Below, piece by piece: positions 1 through 7,774 of a stretch of DNA of 64,000 nucleotides. Origin of the DNA: Phycisphaerales bacterium. Its GTDB lineage: Bacteria; Planctomycetota; Phycisphaerae; UBA1845; Fen-1342. The DNA lies in the NCBI GenBank assembly GCA_016716475.1, contig JADJWG010000002.1:1426001-1490000 (forward strand). The letters are read 5' to 3'. The notes under the pieces are model-generated. The model saw only the letters and a program-made list of their open reading frames with translations. It was not told where the DNA came from and made no database searches. The translations under genes and the position numbers were made by a program. Within the stretch, counting starts at the first letter, position 1. Each line of letters opens with the position of its first letter.

Positions 1-544
1 CGACCAGTTCCTTGCCCGTCCCGGTCTCACCCAGGATCAGCACCGTAAGCTTGCTAGGTGCAACTTTCTCGATCCGCCCAAAGATCGTGCGCATCGAGCG
101 CGCCGCCCCGATCAGTCCTTCGAACGGCGCTGCATCCTGTCCGGCCAGGGTCTCCTGCAGCAACCGCGATTCCCGCCGGCTGATCGCCTTCCGCGCCAGC
201 TCGTCGATGGTGCGCAGTTTCTCCTCGAGGGGCGCGCTCGCCGGCAGGTGAGCGACCGGTATCCGGGCACTCCACCCGGCCGGGGACTCCCCCACGATCA
301 GCAGCGCAGCATCTCTGGCCACACCGTCGAGCAACCCTGCGAGCGGTTCGCCAGCGGGCTCGCCTCCCACGGTTGCGCGCGTCACGACGACATCCGGTGC
401 CCGGGTCCGAATCGATTCCAACGCCGCGGGGACGCTTCCGACGACGCTCGCGAGGTGTCCGCTACGACTGCGCAGCGCCTCTCGCAGGCGGTTGCCCGCG
501 TCTTCGTCTTCCGTCACCAGCAGGATAAAAGCCGTTTGAGCCAT
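1..544 (-). CDS. Sigma-54-dependent response regulator (NtrC family), 3' part outside window
   Basis: Reads leftward from an ATG at 542-544 and is still open at base 1, so only the first 181 residues are present. Residues 1-120 have the length and hydrophobic pattern of a CheY-like receiver, with the acidic cluster TEDED near residues 11-15. The residue expected to be the phospho-acceptor Asp after strand beta-3 is Arg56 (VVVTRATV), and the usual Lys of beta-5 is not visible, so it looks like a pseudo-receiver. From about residue 142 the sigma-54 AAA+ domain begins, with Walker A GETGTGKE at 172-179. Family knowledge: such proteins remodel sigma-54 RNA polymerase at enhancer-dependent promoters. 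Target genes and the C-terminal DNA-binding domain cannot be seen. The 243-base gap to the next gene is a divergent promoter region. Confidence 0.85.
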   Translation of the reverse strand, partial: MAQTAFILLVTEDEDAGNRLREALRSRSGHLASVVGSVPAALESIRTRAPDVVVTRATVGGEPAGEPLAGLLDGVARDAALLIVGESPAGWSARIPVAHLPASAPLEEKLRTIDELARKAISRRESRLLQETLAGQDAAPFEGLIGAARSMRTIFGRIEKVAPSKLTVLILGETGTGKELV

Positions 545-787
545 ACTTCGCTGTTGCACTCGGCCCCCGGCGGGCACCAACCAGAATACTACGCGACCCG
601 CAGGATCGGCAAACCGAGTCCGGCTTGCAACCCCCGCACCCCCACGGGCCTGCCCCCCGATCCGGACGGCCGGTATTATGCCGCAACCGTAACAACCGAG
701 CCGCGGTGCCCTACACTCGAAATATCGTAGCCGGCTGAGCGAATCCATGTGGAGCGGCCCGTGTCGAGGGTCGGAGGAGACGGACCC

Positions 788-1312
788 GTGCCCCACTTAT
801 GCCTCTTTGGCGGAACCGTCAGCCGCCTCGATACCCAATCCAGCACGTACTTCACCGTCTTCGGCGGCACGGAAGTATTCCGTCCCCCCACTGCTCGACT
901 GCTCGCGGACAAACGCAAGGCCGGATCGGCTCCCCGCGCCCGCCACCTGTTTATCACTTTTTGCGGCGGCACCGATCTGAATTGGCCCACCCTCGCCGAG
1001 GAGTACATCGCCCTGCGTGATACCCTCCAATCGGGCGCGCTCACCATCCATGACTGGGACCGATTGATCGGCGAAGTAGGCGGTGACGGAGGTATGCAAC
1101 TCTCATCCTTGACACTCATGGGCGCCTTCGAATCCGATACGATCCCCAGCGAATCCGCGGAACTCGATGCACTCTCGCTGCAGCGTCACCTGGGCCACAT
1201 CCCCGACGCCGCTGTGGATGTCCTGATCCTCGCGATCGGCTCCAAGGGCATTCAGCGACTTGCGGCCGTGCGCAGCGCCATCGGCACCACGCTCAGCACC
1301 GTTCGCCGCTGA
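788..1312 (+). CDS. Hypothetical protein with repeated FGG-type beta motifs
   Basis: 174 residues, no signal peptide or membrane segment. I chose the GTG at 788 because GGAGGAG at 773-779 lies eight bases before it; an upstream GTG-type extension to 749 would place that site inside the gene. The protein repeats a short motif three or four times: LCLFGGTVSRLD, FTVFGGTEVFRP, ITFCGGTDLNWP and LTLMGAFESD. The spacing resembles the beta-strand repeats of the C-terminal domain of LiaF-type cell-wall-stress proteins, but without the membrane anchor; this resemblance is my inference from the pattern only. The segment LAEEYIALRDTLQSG and the Arg-rich end are otherwise unassigned. It stands alone between a divergent regulator and a pseudopilin gene. 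Confidence 0.7.
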   Translation: MPHLCLFGGTVSRLDTQSSTYFTVFGGTEVFRPPTARLLADKRKAGSAPRARHLFITFCGGTDLNWPTLAEEYIALRDTLQSGALTIHDWDRLIGEVGGDGGMQLSSLTLMGAFESDTIPSESAELDALSLQRHLGHIPDAAVDVLILAIGSKGIQRLAAVRSAIGTTLSTVRR

Positions 1313-1404
1313 GCCCTCAACCCTTCCTGAAAAGCAGGTTTTCACTACGCGAGACGGATGGCGCGCGTTATCATGCCGCCCGGCCGGCCCGCTGGAGTCC
1401 GAAT

Positions 1405-2232
1405 GTGTTGTGGTACCACGCCCGCCGGCGCCGGGCGTTTACTTTGATCGAGCTGCTTGTCGTCGTGGCGATCATCGCCCTGCTTGCGGCTCTGCTCCTA
1501 CCCGCGCTGCGTGGGGCGCGCGATGTCAGCCGCCTCACTGTCTGCGGCAGCAACCTGCGACAGCTCGGGTACGGCATCCTGCTCTACGCCCAAGCCGAAC
1601 GCGGATTCATCCCCCGCGGACCCGACCCGCAGCACGAATTCGATTTCACCGGGCACTCCATCGCCACCAATCAACTCTGGATCGGCGCCGGCCCGTACGA
1701 TCCTGTGCCGAATCAACGCCGCTACCACGGTGCGGCCGCGATGATGCCTGCCGCACTGACGGAAACCAAGACGTACTTCTGCCCCGCCGATGACAGCTAT
1801 AATCTTGCCAACACCGCGCCCCGCATCGGTACCCACGAGCCCGCTTACGGCTCGTACGTGTATCGTCAACTCGACCAGCTCCCCCGCGCTGCTGCCGCTG
1901 GTAAACTCGACAACCTCGGCGTGAACATCGTCGCGGGTGTGCGCGTCTCAGTGGAAGTGCTTCTGCTCGACACCAACAGTCTCGGGCCGCAGCCCGGCTA
2001 CTACCACACCAACCACGGCGGCCGCACGGCCAATCTCCTGTTCCGCGACGCCTCGGTGCGGCGCTACCGGAATCGCGACCATGCCCTCGCGATCCCACCG
2101 GCCGTCTTCGCCGCACTGCCCAACCCGGCACCGCTGACGCGCGCCTTGGACCAGTTGCTGGTGAATGCGGACTATGCCTACCACGCCGGCCCCCCGGAAA
2201 CGGCCCCGCGCCTCACCGATGACGCGCACTGA
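1405..2232 (+). CDS. Pseudopilin-type protein (prepilin N-terminal cleavage/methylation domain)
   Basis: 275 residues from a GTG start. The N-terminus is a classic type IV pilin-like signal: a basic stretch (HARRRR), then AFTLIELLVVVAIIALLAALLLPAL, with the cleavage site before Phe and the conserved Glu five residues on. This would be cut and methylated by a prepilin peptidase and assembled by a type II secretion or pilus-like machine. The rest has the Planctomycetes pattern of NLRQLGYGILLYAQ after the helix and, near the C-terminus, HTNHGGRTANLLFRDASV, a version of the H-x9-DG block in which the last Gly is Ala. Genomes of this group carry many such genes, often scattered, so no partner can be named from its neighbours. 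The start could also be the TTG at 1408. Confidence 0.85.
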   Translation: MLWYHARRRRAFTLIELLVVVAIIALLAALLLPALRGARDVSRLTVCGSNLRQLGYGILLYAQAERGFIPRGPDPQHEFDFTGHSIATNQLWIGAGPYDPVPNQRRYHGAAAMMPAALTETKTYFCPADDSYNLANTAPRIGTHEPAYGSYVYRQLDQLPRAAAAGKLDNLGVNIVAGVRVSVEVLLLDTNSLGPQPGYYHTNHGGRTANLLFRDASVRRYRNRDHALAIPPAVFAALPNPAPLTRALDQLLVNADYAYHAGPPETAPRLTDDAH

Positions 2233-2273
2233 ATTCCGGCAATGCCTCTGGCTTCAGCCCCCACCCAATGCAA

Positions 2274-2301
2274 GGCGGCCGGGCATTTCTGCCCGACCGC
2301 C
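2274..2301. terminator. Hairpin between convergent genes
   Basis: A 12-base stem (2274-2285 with 2290-2301, one mismatch) around a TTTC loop sits between two convergent genes. There is no T tract, so it is a candidate bidirectional terminator or mRNA 3' end structure rather than a proven one. Confidence 0.5.
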
Positions 2302-2336
2302 CGGCGAAGCTTCTGAGTTGGGGTGCAGGGAACCGC

Positions 2337-2816
2337 CTACGGACAGGTGCTCACACAGGGCGGCGGCGGCGCCTTGATCAAGGCGATGAACGGCGAAATA
2401 TCGGAGAAGTTCACCACGCCATCACCGTTCGTATCGCTGTTCAGGTACGGCCCGAAGCCACCGGCGAGATTGCAGGTCCACGCGCCTGCGTTCCCCGCTT
2501 TGATCGCCGCGATGAACGGCGAAATATCGGCGAAGTTGACGAGCCCATCCCCGTTCGCATCGCCCACACACGTCACCGGCGGAGCAGCCGCCCCAATGGC
2601 CCAGAAGCCCCCCACGAGTTCGTAAGACCCGCCTGTCATGGCCGCACCGGCATCGGGCTGGCCAATCGTCCCGGAAAGCTCGTACGCGCCACCCATGGTG
2701 AACATCGCCCCACCGCCATCCACGGTCCACCAGTTGATGTCATATTGGGCTGCAGCGGTCCCGACCACGACCATTGTCAGCCATCCAGCCAGCACAGCGC
2801 GAAATGCGGTTGGCAT
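2337..2816 (-). CDS. Secreted dockerin-type protein
   Basis: 159 residues when started at the ATG ending at 2816, which has AGGAGG at 2822-2827 five bases upstream; an ATG at 2831 lies before that site and is less likely. A signal peptide runs through AVLAGWLTMVVVGTAAA. The middle (GGGAMFTMGGAYELSGTIGQ and GGSYELVGGFWA) is the short Gly-rich motif common just before dockerin-like ends in Planctomycetes exported proteins. Two EF-hand-like calcium loops follow: DANGDGLVNFADISPFI and DTNGDGVVNFSDISPFI. Such type I dockerin repeats bind calcium; their cohesin partners in this phylum are mostly unknown. The protein has no catalytic domain and is very short, so it may be a small surface or adapter protein. 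Confidence 0.8.
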   Translation of the reverse strand: MPTAFRAVLAGWLTMVVVGTAAAQYDINWWTVDGGGAMFTMGGAYELSGTIGQPDAGAAMTGGSYELVGGFWAIGAAAPPVTCVGDANGDGLVNFADISPFIAAIKAGNAGAWTCNLAGGFGPYLNSDTNGDGVVNFSDISPFIALIKAPPPPCVSTCP

Positions 2817-3220
2817 TGTCGCCTCCTTCATCAGTAGTTCATCTTCGAATTGGCCTTCGGTCCTATCTATCAGTGTAAACGTGAAATGACGGCCCCAACA
2901 ACCAAAATTTCTTCGGATTTCTTCCTATTCCCAACCTGCGGTGTGATTCCCGGACAGGGAATGGCTCCGGGGGTGGCCATCCGGGGCCGCGGTTCACCCT
3001 GGCTGTTGGCGTGCACCAAGCAGGCCCCCTGCGACGACCGAGGGGGTACTGTCCCGGTTGGCAGAGCGCGCACGATTCCGGTGCCGCGGCAGAACCCGGG
3101 CGCAACAACCCGCTGGCACACTCCCCGCACCCGCACCCCCGCCACCGCTTCCGTGTACAATTTCGACGACGGTGGCCGGGGGACCGTGCGCCGTGGGATC
3201 TCATGGGTGGAGGAACAACA
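2817..3220. other. Intergenic region, divergent promoters
   Basis: About 400 bases between the dockerin gene and the DUF4139-type gene. The left third is comparatively AT-rich and should hold the leftward promoter. A TACAAT at 3156-3161, 60 bases before the rightward start, could be a -10 element but I see no convincing -35. No small gene or RNA was recognised. Confidence 0.5.
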
Positions 3221-5374
3221 ATGCGCGGTGCAAAGCGTTTGGGAACCCGGCTGGTCTGCCTGTACGTTACGAGTATCCTGACGGCTGCGGTCACCGGACA
3301 AACCTCGCCGCCCGCCGCGGCCCAGGGGACCGAGCCGCAACAGGCCGCTCTGGACGTGCGCCGCATCGCACTCTTTTCCAGTGGCGTCGGCTACTTCGAG
3401 CGCGGGGCGACCGTGCATGGCAACGCCGTCGCCGACCTGAACTTCCGTACCGCGCAGATCAACGACATCCTCAAGTCCATGCTGGTGCTCGACCGTGACG
3501 GCGGCACCGTCGGCACCATCGGGTACGCCTCACAAGACCCGATTGAGCGCACCCTGCGCAGTTTCGCCGTCGATCTCACTGGCAAGCCCACCCTCGGCCA
3601 ATTGCTCGACCAGCTTCGAGGTGAGCCCGTCGAGATTACTGGCGCCCGTGCGCTGCGGGGCACCATCGTCGGCGTCGAGACCGTCCAGAGTCGCACACCC
3701 GACGGCGACGCCGTACAGACCGTCGAACGCCTCACACTGCTTACCGAGAATGGCCTCCAGCAACTCGACCTCCACACGCTGGGCGGTGTGCAGCTCCTCA
3801 GCGCGCGGATCAGCGATGAGCTGCGTCGCGCCCTCGCCACGCTGGCCGGCGCACGTGACGCCGACCGCAAGACCGTCCGGGTGCACTTCGACGGCACCGG
3901 CGAACGCCGTGTCCACGTGGCCTACCTGCTCGAAGCGCCAATCTGGAAGACCAGTTACCGGCTAGTGCTCTCCGACGACGAAGCCCCACTTCTTCAGGGC
4001 TGGGCCACGGTCGAGAACGCCACCGAAGAGGATTGGAACGACGTCCGCCTTTCGCTCATCTCCGGCCGGCCGATCTCCTTCCGCATGGATCTCTACACCC
4101 CGCTCTACGTCCCGCGGCCAATCGAGCAGCTTGAACTGTACGCATCGCTCCGGCCCCCGACCTTTGAGGGTGACCTGGCCGGTCTCGCGGTCAAGGAAGG
4201 TGCCGCGCTTGAAAGCCGGGCGCGCATTGCTGCTCGTCGTCCCGCCCCCCCGCCCGCAGCCGCACCTCGGGAGCAAGGAACCCACGCATTCGACGCCGGT
4301 CCTGGTGGGGGCGGGCTCGGTTACAACAGCACAAATAGCTCAATGGAGTTCGAAGGAATTCCCTGGGACGTCGCCATGAGTGGCCTCGCGACCCCGAGCG
4401 TCGCCGAGGCCGCGGCCGCGGGCGAACTCTTCGCATACCACATTGCAACGCCGGTCACGATCCCACGGCAACACGCGGCCATGCTCTCGATCGCGCAGGA
4501 GCGGATCGAGGGCCACAAGGTCAGCATCTTTAATCAGGGGGTACATCCCAAGCACCCCCTCAACGGGCTCGAGATGAAGAACACCTCTGCTCTGCACCTG
4601 ATGCAGGGACCGGTTACGGTCTTTGACGGCAACACTTACGCCGGCGATGCGAAGCTGCCCGACCTCAAGCCGAACGAAACGCGTTTGATCGCCTACGCAC
4701 TTGACCTCGGCACCGAGGTGGCCGTGGAGGACCAGCCCGTCCCCGAGCAGCTTGTCTCGCTGCGGATCGCCAAGGGCACGCTGATTCGGACGCTGCGCTA
4801 TGCCGCGACCCGCAAGTACACCGCCCGCAACCGCGGGGAGCGCCCCCGCACGCTCGTGCTGGAGCACCCCAACCGAACCGAATGGGAGTTGGTCGAGCCC
4901 AAGGAGCCCTATGAGCGGACCCGCGACGTCCTGCGCTTCAAGCTCGACATCCCGGCCGACGGGACGATGACGCAAGTCGTGCGTCAGGAGCGTACCGCCG
5001 AGAATACGGTCTATCTAAGCAACATCGATAACGACACGATTCTCTTCTTCCAAAGCAGCACCGTGACGTCGCCGCGCCTCCGTGAAGCACTCGAGCGGGT
5101 GATCGTACTGCGTGCTGCGCGCGACAGGGCCAGCGAAGAGGTGCAGCGGCTCACGCAGACCCGCACCGAAGCGGAGGCCGCCCACGCCCGCATCCTCCGG
5201 AGTCTCGAAACGCTGGACCGCTCCACCGATGCTTACCAGCGGCAGCTCCGCAATTTCGATGAAGTGGATGCCAAGCTGGCCGAACTCACCGCGACCATCG
5301 CGACGGCGCGCGACACCGAGGTCCGCCTGCGAGCTGAGCTGGACAACTATCTACTGAACCTAGAAGTCGAGTAA
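3221..5374 (+). CDS. Exported DUF4139-type protein
   Basis: 717 residues. The ATG at 3221 follows GGAGGA by seven bases and begins a signal peptide (RLGTRLVCLYVTSILTAAVTG); the frame stays open upstream but that part has no start context. The N-terminal half starts with a beta-rich block (IALFSSGVGYFERGATVHG, then INDILKSMLVLD) typical of proteins in the DUF4139/mucoidy-inhibitor-A-like group; the central part contains APIWKTSYRLVLSD and WATVENATEEDWNDVRLSLISGRP, hallmark strings of that group. A low-complexity Pro/Gly linker lies near residues 340-375. The last 110 residues form a coiled coil rich in Arg, Glu and Ala. Function is unknown. It is a monocistronic unit by spacing (424 bases to the next gene). 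Confidence 0.8.
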   Translation: MRGAKRLGTRLVCLYVTSILTAAVTGQTSPPAAAQGTEPQQAALDVRRIALFSSGVGYFERGATVHGNAVADLNFRTAQINDILKSMLVLDRDGGTVGTIGYASQDPIERTLRSFAVDLTGKPTLGQLLDQLRGEPVEITGARALRGTIVGVETVQSRTPDGDAVQTVERLTLLTENGLQQLDLHTLGGVQLLSARISDELRRALATLAGARDADRKTVRVHFDGTGERRVHVAYLLEAPIWKTSYRLVLSDDEAPLLQGWATVENATEEDWNDVRLSLISGRPISFRMDLYTPLYVPRPIEQLELYASLRPPTFEGDLAGLAVKEGAALESRARIAARRPAPPPAAAPREQGTHAFDAGPGGGGLGYNSTNSSMEFEGIPWDVAMSGLATPSVAEAAAAGELFAYHIATPVTIPRQHAAMLSIAQERIEGHKVSIFNQGVHPKHPLNGLEMKNTSALHLMQGPVTVFDGNTYAGDAKLPDLKPNETRLIAYALDLGTEVAVEDQPVPEQLVSLRIAKGTLIRTLRYAATRKYTARNRGERPRTLVLEHPNRTEWELVEPKEPYERTRDVLRFKLDIPADGTMTQVVRQERTAENTVYLSNIDNDTILFFQSSTVTSPRLREALERVIVLRAARDRASEEVQRLTQTRTEAEAAHARILRSLETLDRSTDAYQRQLRNFDEVDAKLAELTATIATARDTEVRLRAELDNYLLNLEVE

Positions 5375-5798
5375 CCCGCCAACACCCGAAGCCCCTGGCC
5401 GGCGGTTGTCCCCGACCCGCAAGGTCTCCCGGCCGCGCACGGCGTAATCGTCGGCCGGAGCGCGGCACGTGCGCAGGTACGCACTTCACAACCAGCTCGA
5501 AACCGGGCACGGGACACGTCGCTCGAAAAATCCTGCAGAAATCCTGAGCGTGCCCCACCCTGCTACTGTTTCTCTCCTGGAACAGTTGCACGAGTCTGTG
5601 CCGACCGCCGAAGGGTCGCCACAACGGGGCCGCTTTTTTTCATCGGCCAACACACACAACCTGATACGACACCGGTTGCTTGCGCACCCCATTGCAGCAG
5701 CCAACCATACACCGGCCGTCGACTGAATCGGGGCTAACCGCGGAACCTGTGCCGCGACCCGCCGTACGGCAGCAGCTATTACCCACTGGAGACCAGAC
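5375..5798. other. Intergenic region
   Basis: 424 bases with no reading frame I would defend. There is a T tract at about 5633-5640 after a GC-rich stretch, which may mark transcription termination after the upstream gene, but I could not find a convincing stem directly in front of it. The promoter of the methyltransferase-like gene should lie in the last 100 bases. Confidence 0.4.
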
Positions 5799-6578
5799 AT
5801 GCACCGTATCGCCGCTTTTGTCTACGGGGTTTTCTGCTATCTCGTGTTCTTCGGAACCTTCCTCTATGCGATCGGCTTCGTCGGCAACCTCTGGGTGCCG
5901 CGGTCCATCGACGTTGGACCGGCGGCCCCGCTCTGGCTCGGTCTGCTCATCAACGCCGGCCTGTTGGCAATTTTTGCGCTCCAGCACAGCATCATGGCGC
6001 GACCTGCCTTCAAGCGCTGGTGGACCCGCTGGATTCCCGAGCCCGTCGAGCGCAGTACCTACACCCTGCTCAGCAGTCTCGCGCTCCTGCTGCTCTTCAC
6101 GCAGTGGCGACCGCTCGGCGGCGTGCTCTGGGACGTGCAGCACCCGACCGGGCGCGTCATTCTGTACACGCTCTTCGGGGCGGGATGGCTCGTGGTGCTC
6201 ATCAGCACCTTTCTCATCAATCACTTCGACCTGTTCGGACTGCGACAGGTCTGGTTGTATCTGCGTGGCCGCGCATACCGCCCTCTGAAATTCACGATGC
6301 CCGGACCTTATCGTTATGTTCGGCACCCCATGTACATCGGCTGGCTGCTTGCCTTCTGGATGACACCGACGATGACCGCGGCACACCTGCTCTTCGCTCT
6401 GCTCACCACCGCGTACATCCTGGTCGCGATCCAGTTTGAAGAGCGCGATCTTGTCCGGCACCATGGCCGTACGTACGCCGAGTACCGGCGCCGCGTGCCG
6501 ATGCTGGTGCCGCGCCTGTCGCCGGTCGATCCGACCCACCTCGACGATGAGGCGCGGACCGCAACCACGACCGCCTGA
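5799..6578 (+). CDS. mddA: Membrane methyltransferase, methanethiol S-methyltransferase (MddA)-like
   Basis: 259 residues with about six hydrophobic segments. The C-terminal half carries the isoprenylcysteine-methyltransferase-type block: GPYRYVRHPMYIGWLLAFW, then EERDLVRHHGRTYAEYRRRVPMLVP. That ending, and the length near 260, match MddA, an integral membrane enzyme that methylates methanethiol with S-adenosylmethionine to give dimethyl sulfide. The N-terminal half (ALQHSIMARPAFKRWWTRWIP, then ERSTYTLLSSLALLLLFTQW) is the NnrU-like part shared with MddA. I am sure of the superfamily and fairly sure of the subfamily. A strong rho-independent terminator follows at 6737-6787, so the gene appears to be transcribed alone. 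Confidence 0.75.
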   Translation: MHRIAAFVYGVFCYLVFFGTFLYAIGFVGNLWVPRSIDVGPAAPLWLGLLINAGLLAIFALQHSIMARPAFKRWWTRWIPEPVERSTYTLLSSLALLLLFTQWRPLGGVLWDVQHPTGRVILYTLFGAGWLVVLISTFLINHFDLFGLRQVWLYLRGRAYRPLKFTMPGPYRYVRHPMYIGWLLAFWMTPTMTAAHLLFALLTTAYILVAIQFEERDLVRHHGRTYAEYRRRVPMLVPRLSPVDPTHLDDEARTATTTA

Positions 6579-6601
6579 GCGCAGGTCGAATCCGCGCGGC
6601 G

Positions 6602-6619
6602 CGCGAAAAGATTTTCGCG
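6602..6619. repeat. 18-base palindrome
   Basis: CGCGAAAA, two central bases, then TTTTCGCG: a perfect inverted repeat just after the MddA-like stop codon. It has no following T tract and could be a protein-binding site or an RNA processing structure. Confidence 0.5.
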
Positions 6620-6704
6620 GAAAACTCTTGCACAAGTGCGGCGGGTTCGCGCAAGATAATCGTGCGTGCGGTGCAGTCGATGATTCGCCGCCGCAAACGA
6701 TCGC

Positions 6705-6729
6705 AAAAAGTCGACTCCTGCGGGAGTCG
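6705..6729 (-). terminator. Rho-independent terminator for elbB
   Basis: Read leftward, a seven-base stem CGACTCC/GGAGTCG with a four-base loop is followed at once by ACTTTTTG. It lies 220 bases beyond the elbB stop codon and points the same way as elbB. Confidence 0.65.
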
Positions 6730-6736
6730 CAATCGC

Positions 6737-6787
6737 AGATGGAAGGTTTCAGGCGCGCCACGGCTAGACCTTCCATCTCTTTTTTTA
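6737..6787 (+). terminator. Rho-independent terminator after the MddA-like gene
   Basis: A 13-base stem (6737-6749 with 6766-6778, one mismatch) is followed by CTTTTTTTAT. It points rightward, 160 bases after the MddA-like stop codon. Confidence 0.75.
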
Positions 6788-6951
6788 TCTCCGTTGTGGT
6801 GCGCTTTTCCCCCGCAGAAATCCCCGCAATACTAGCTTTTTTTGCTTGCCAACTCCCGCGTCGCGCAGCTCGGCGGCCGCCCACTGCGCAGTTGCTGTCG
6901 CAGCGCTGCGCGGGCGGCCGCCCAGCTTGTCTCTGCCGCGCCTGTCGATGG

Positions 6952-7608
6952 TCACACCATCGCGAGCACCTGCTCCACCAGCTTGCGGATGCCCTCGCCC
7001 ACCGCGGCCGGACCCGGACCGAGCATGTACGCCGGCGTACTGACGATGCGGTGATCGGAATCAATCGTGATCCCCGTCACCGGCTGGTTCTCGTGGAAAC
7101 AGCCCATCGCGACGATCGCGGCGGCTGTACCCGCGTCGTGTCCGATCGTTACCTTGGCCTGCACCTTGTGGTTGGCCGCGATCCGGGCGAGCGTCGCCGG
7201 CGCGATGCAGATGGCGCCGATCGGCTTTCGCGCCTTGAGGCAGTCGACGACCAGGCGCTCGACATCGGGCTGCACCTGGCACTCGGCGCCTGCCAGCGCG
7301 AAGTTGCTCAGGTTCTTCGCGGCACCGAAACCGCCGGGCAGGATCAAAGCGTCAAGTTCCGACGCCTGCACTGTGGCGACATCCCGAATCTTCCCACGGG
7401 CGATGCGGGCGGCCTCACGCAGGACGTTCCGCCGGGCCCCGGTCGGTTCACCCGTGAGATGGTCGATCTCGGGCGCGTCCACATTCGGCGCACAACACAC
7501 CACTTCGGCCTTTAGCACATCAAGTGCGTGGAGCGTGAGGACCGCCTCCTGAATCTCCGCTCCGTCGTACACGCCGCACCCCGCCAGCAGCACTCCAACT
7601 TTCGGCAT
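6952..7608 (-). CDS. elbB: ElbB, class I glutamine-amidotransferase-like glyoxalase
   Basis: 218 residues, full length for the family. It aligns along its whole length with my recall of E. coli ElbB (YhbL/ElbB): VGVLLAGCGVYDGAEIQEAV at the N-terminus, HLTGEPTGARRNVLREAARIARG, LDALILPGGFGAAKNLSNFA, GAICIAPATLARI with the nucleophile-elbow Cys, and IVSTPAYMLGP near the end. Members have the DJ-1/PfpI fold; E. coli ElbB has reported glyoxalase activity and was linked to isoprenoid synthesis, but its cellular role is unsettled. AGGTGTGCC precedes the ATG only weakly. No operon partner; a leftward terminator follows at 6705-6729. Confidence 0.92.
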   Translation of the reverse strand: MPKVGVLLAGCGVYDGAEIQEAVLTLHALDVLKAEVVCCAPNVDAPEIDHLTGEPTGARRNVLREAARIARGKIRDVATVQASELDALILPGGFGAAKNLSNFALAGAECQVQPDVERLVVDCLKARKPIGAICIAPATLARIAANHKVQAKVTIGHDAGTAAAIVAMGCFHENQPVTGITIDSDHRIVSTPAYMLGPGPAAVGEGIRKLVEQVLAMV

Positions 7609-7774
7609 GGCACACCTCCGTGGTTGGTGGTTTCCTGATTCTTAGCAGCCCATGGACGAATCGCCGCGAAATCCGCGCCGCGTTCCGACCTTGCGACAAC
7701 GCTCCATCATCGTCGCCGCGACCGACGGACCATCAGCGTCTTGCGCATTCAGATTCCGCAGCAAATCAGGCGGG

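Larger units (their letters stand above)
6579..6951. other. Intergenic region between convergent genes, with terminators and a palindrome
   Basis: 373 bases between the MddA-like gene and elbB, facing each other. It holds an 18-base palindrome (6602-6619) and two opposed rho-independent terminators (6705-6729 leftward, 6737-6787 rightward). A T7 run at 6838-6844 has no stem. No gene is visible. Confidence 0.6.

Noticed and set aside
5570..5645. Intrinsic terminator with T8 at 5633-5640
   Set aside because: No stable stem lies directly before the T tract.
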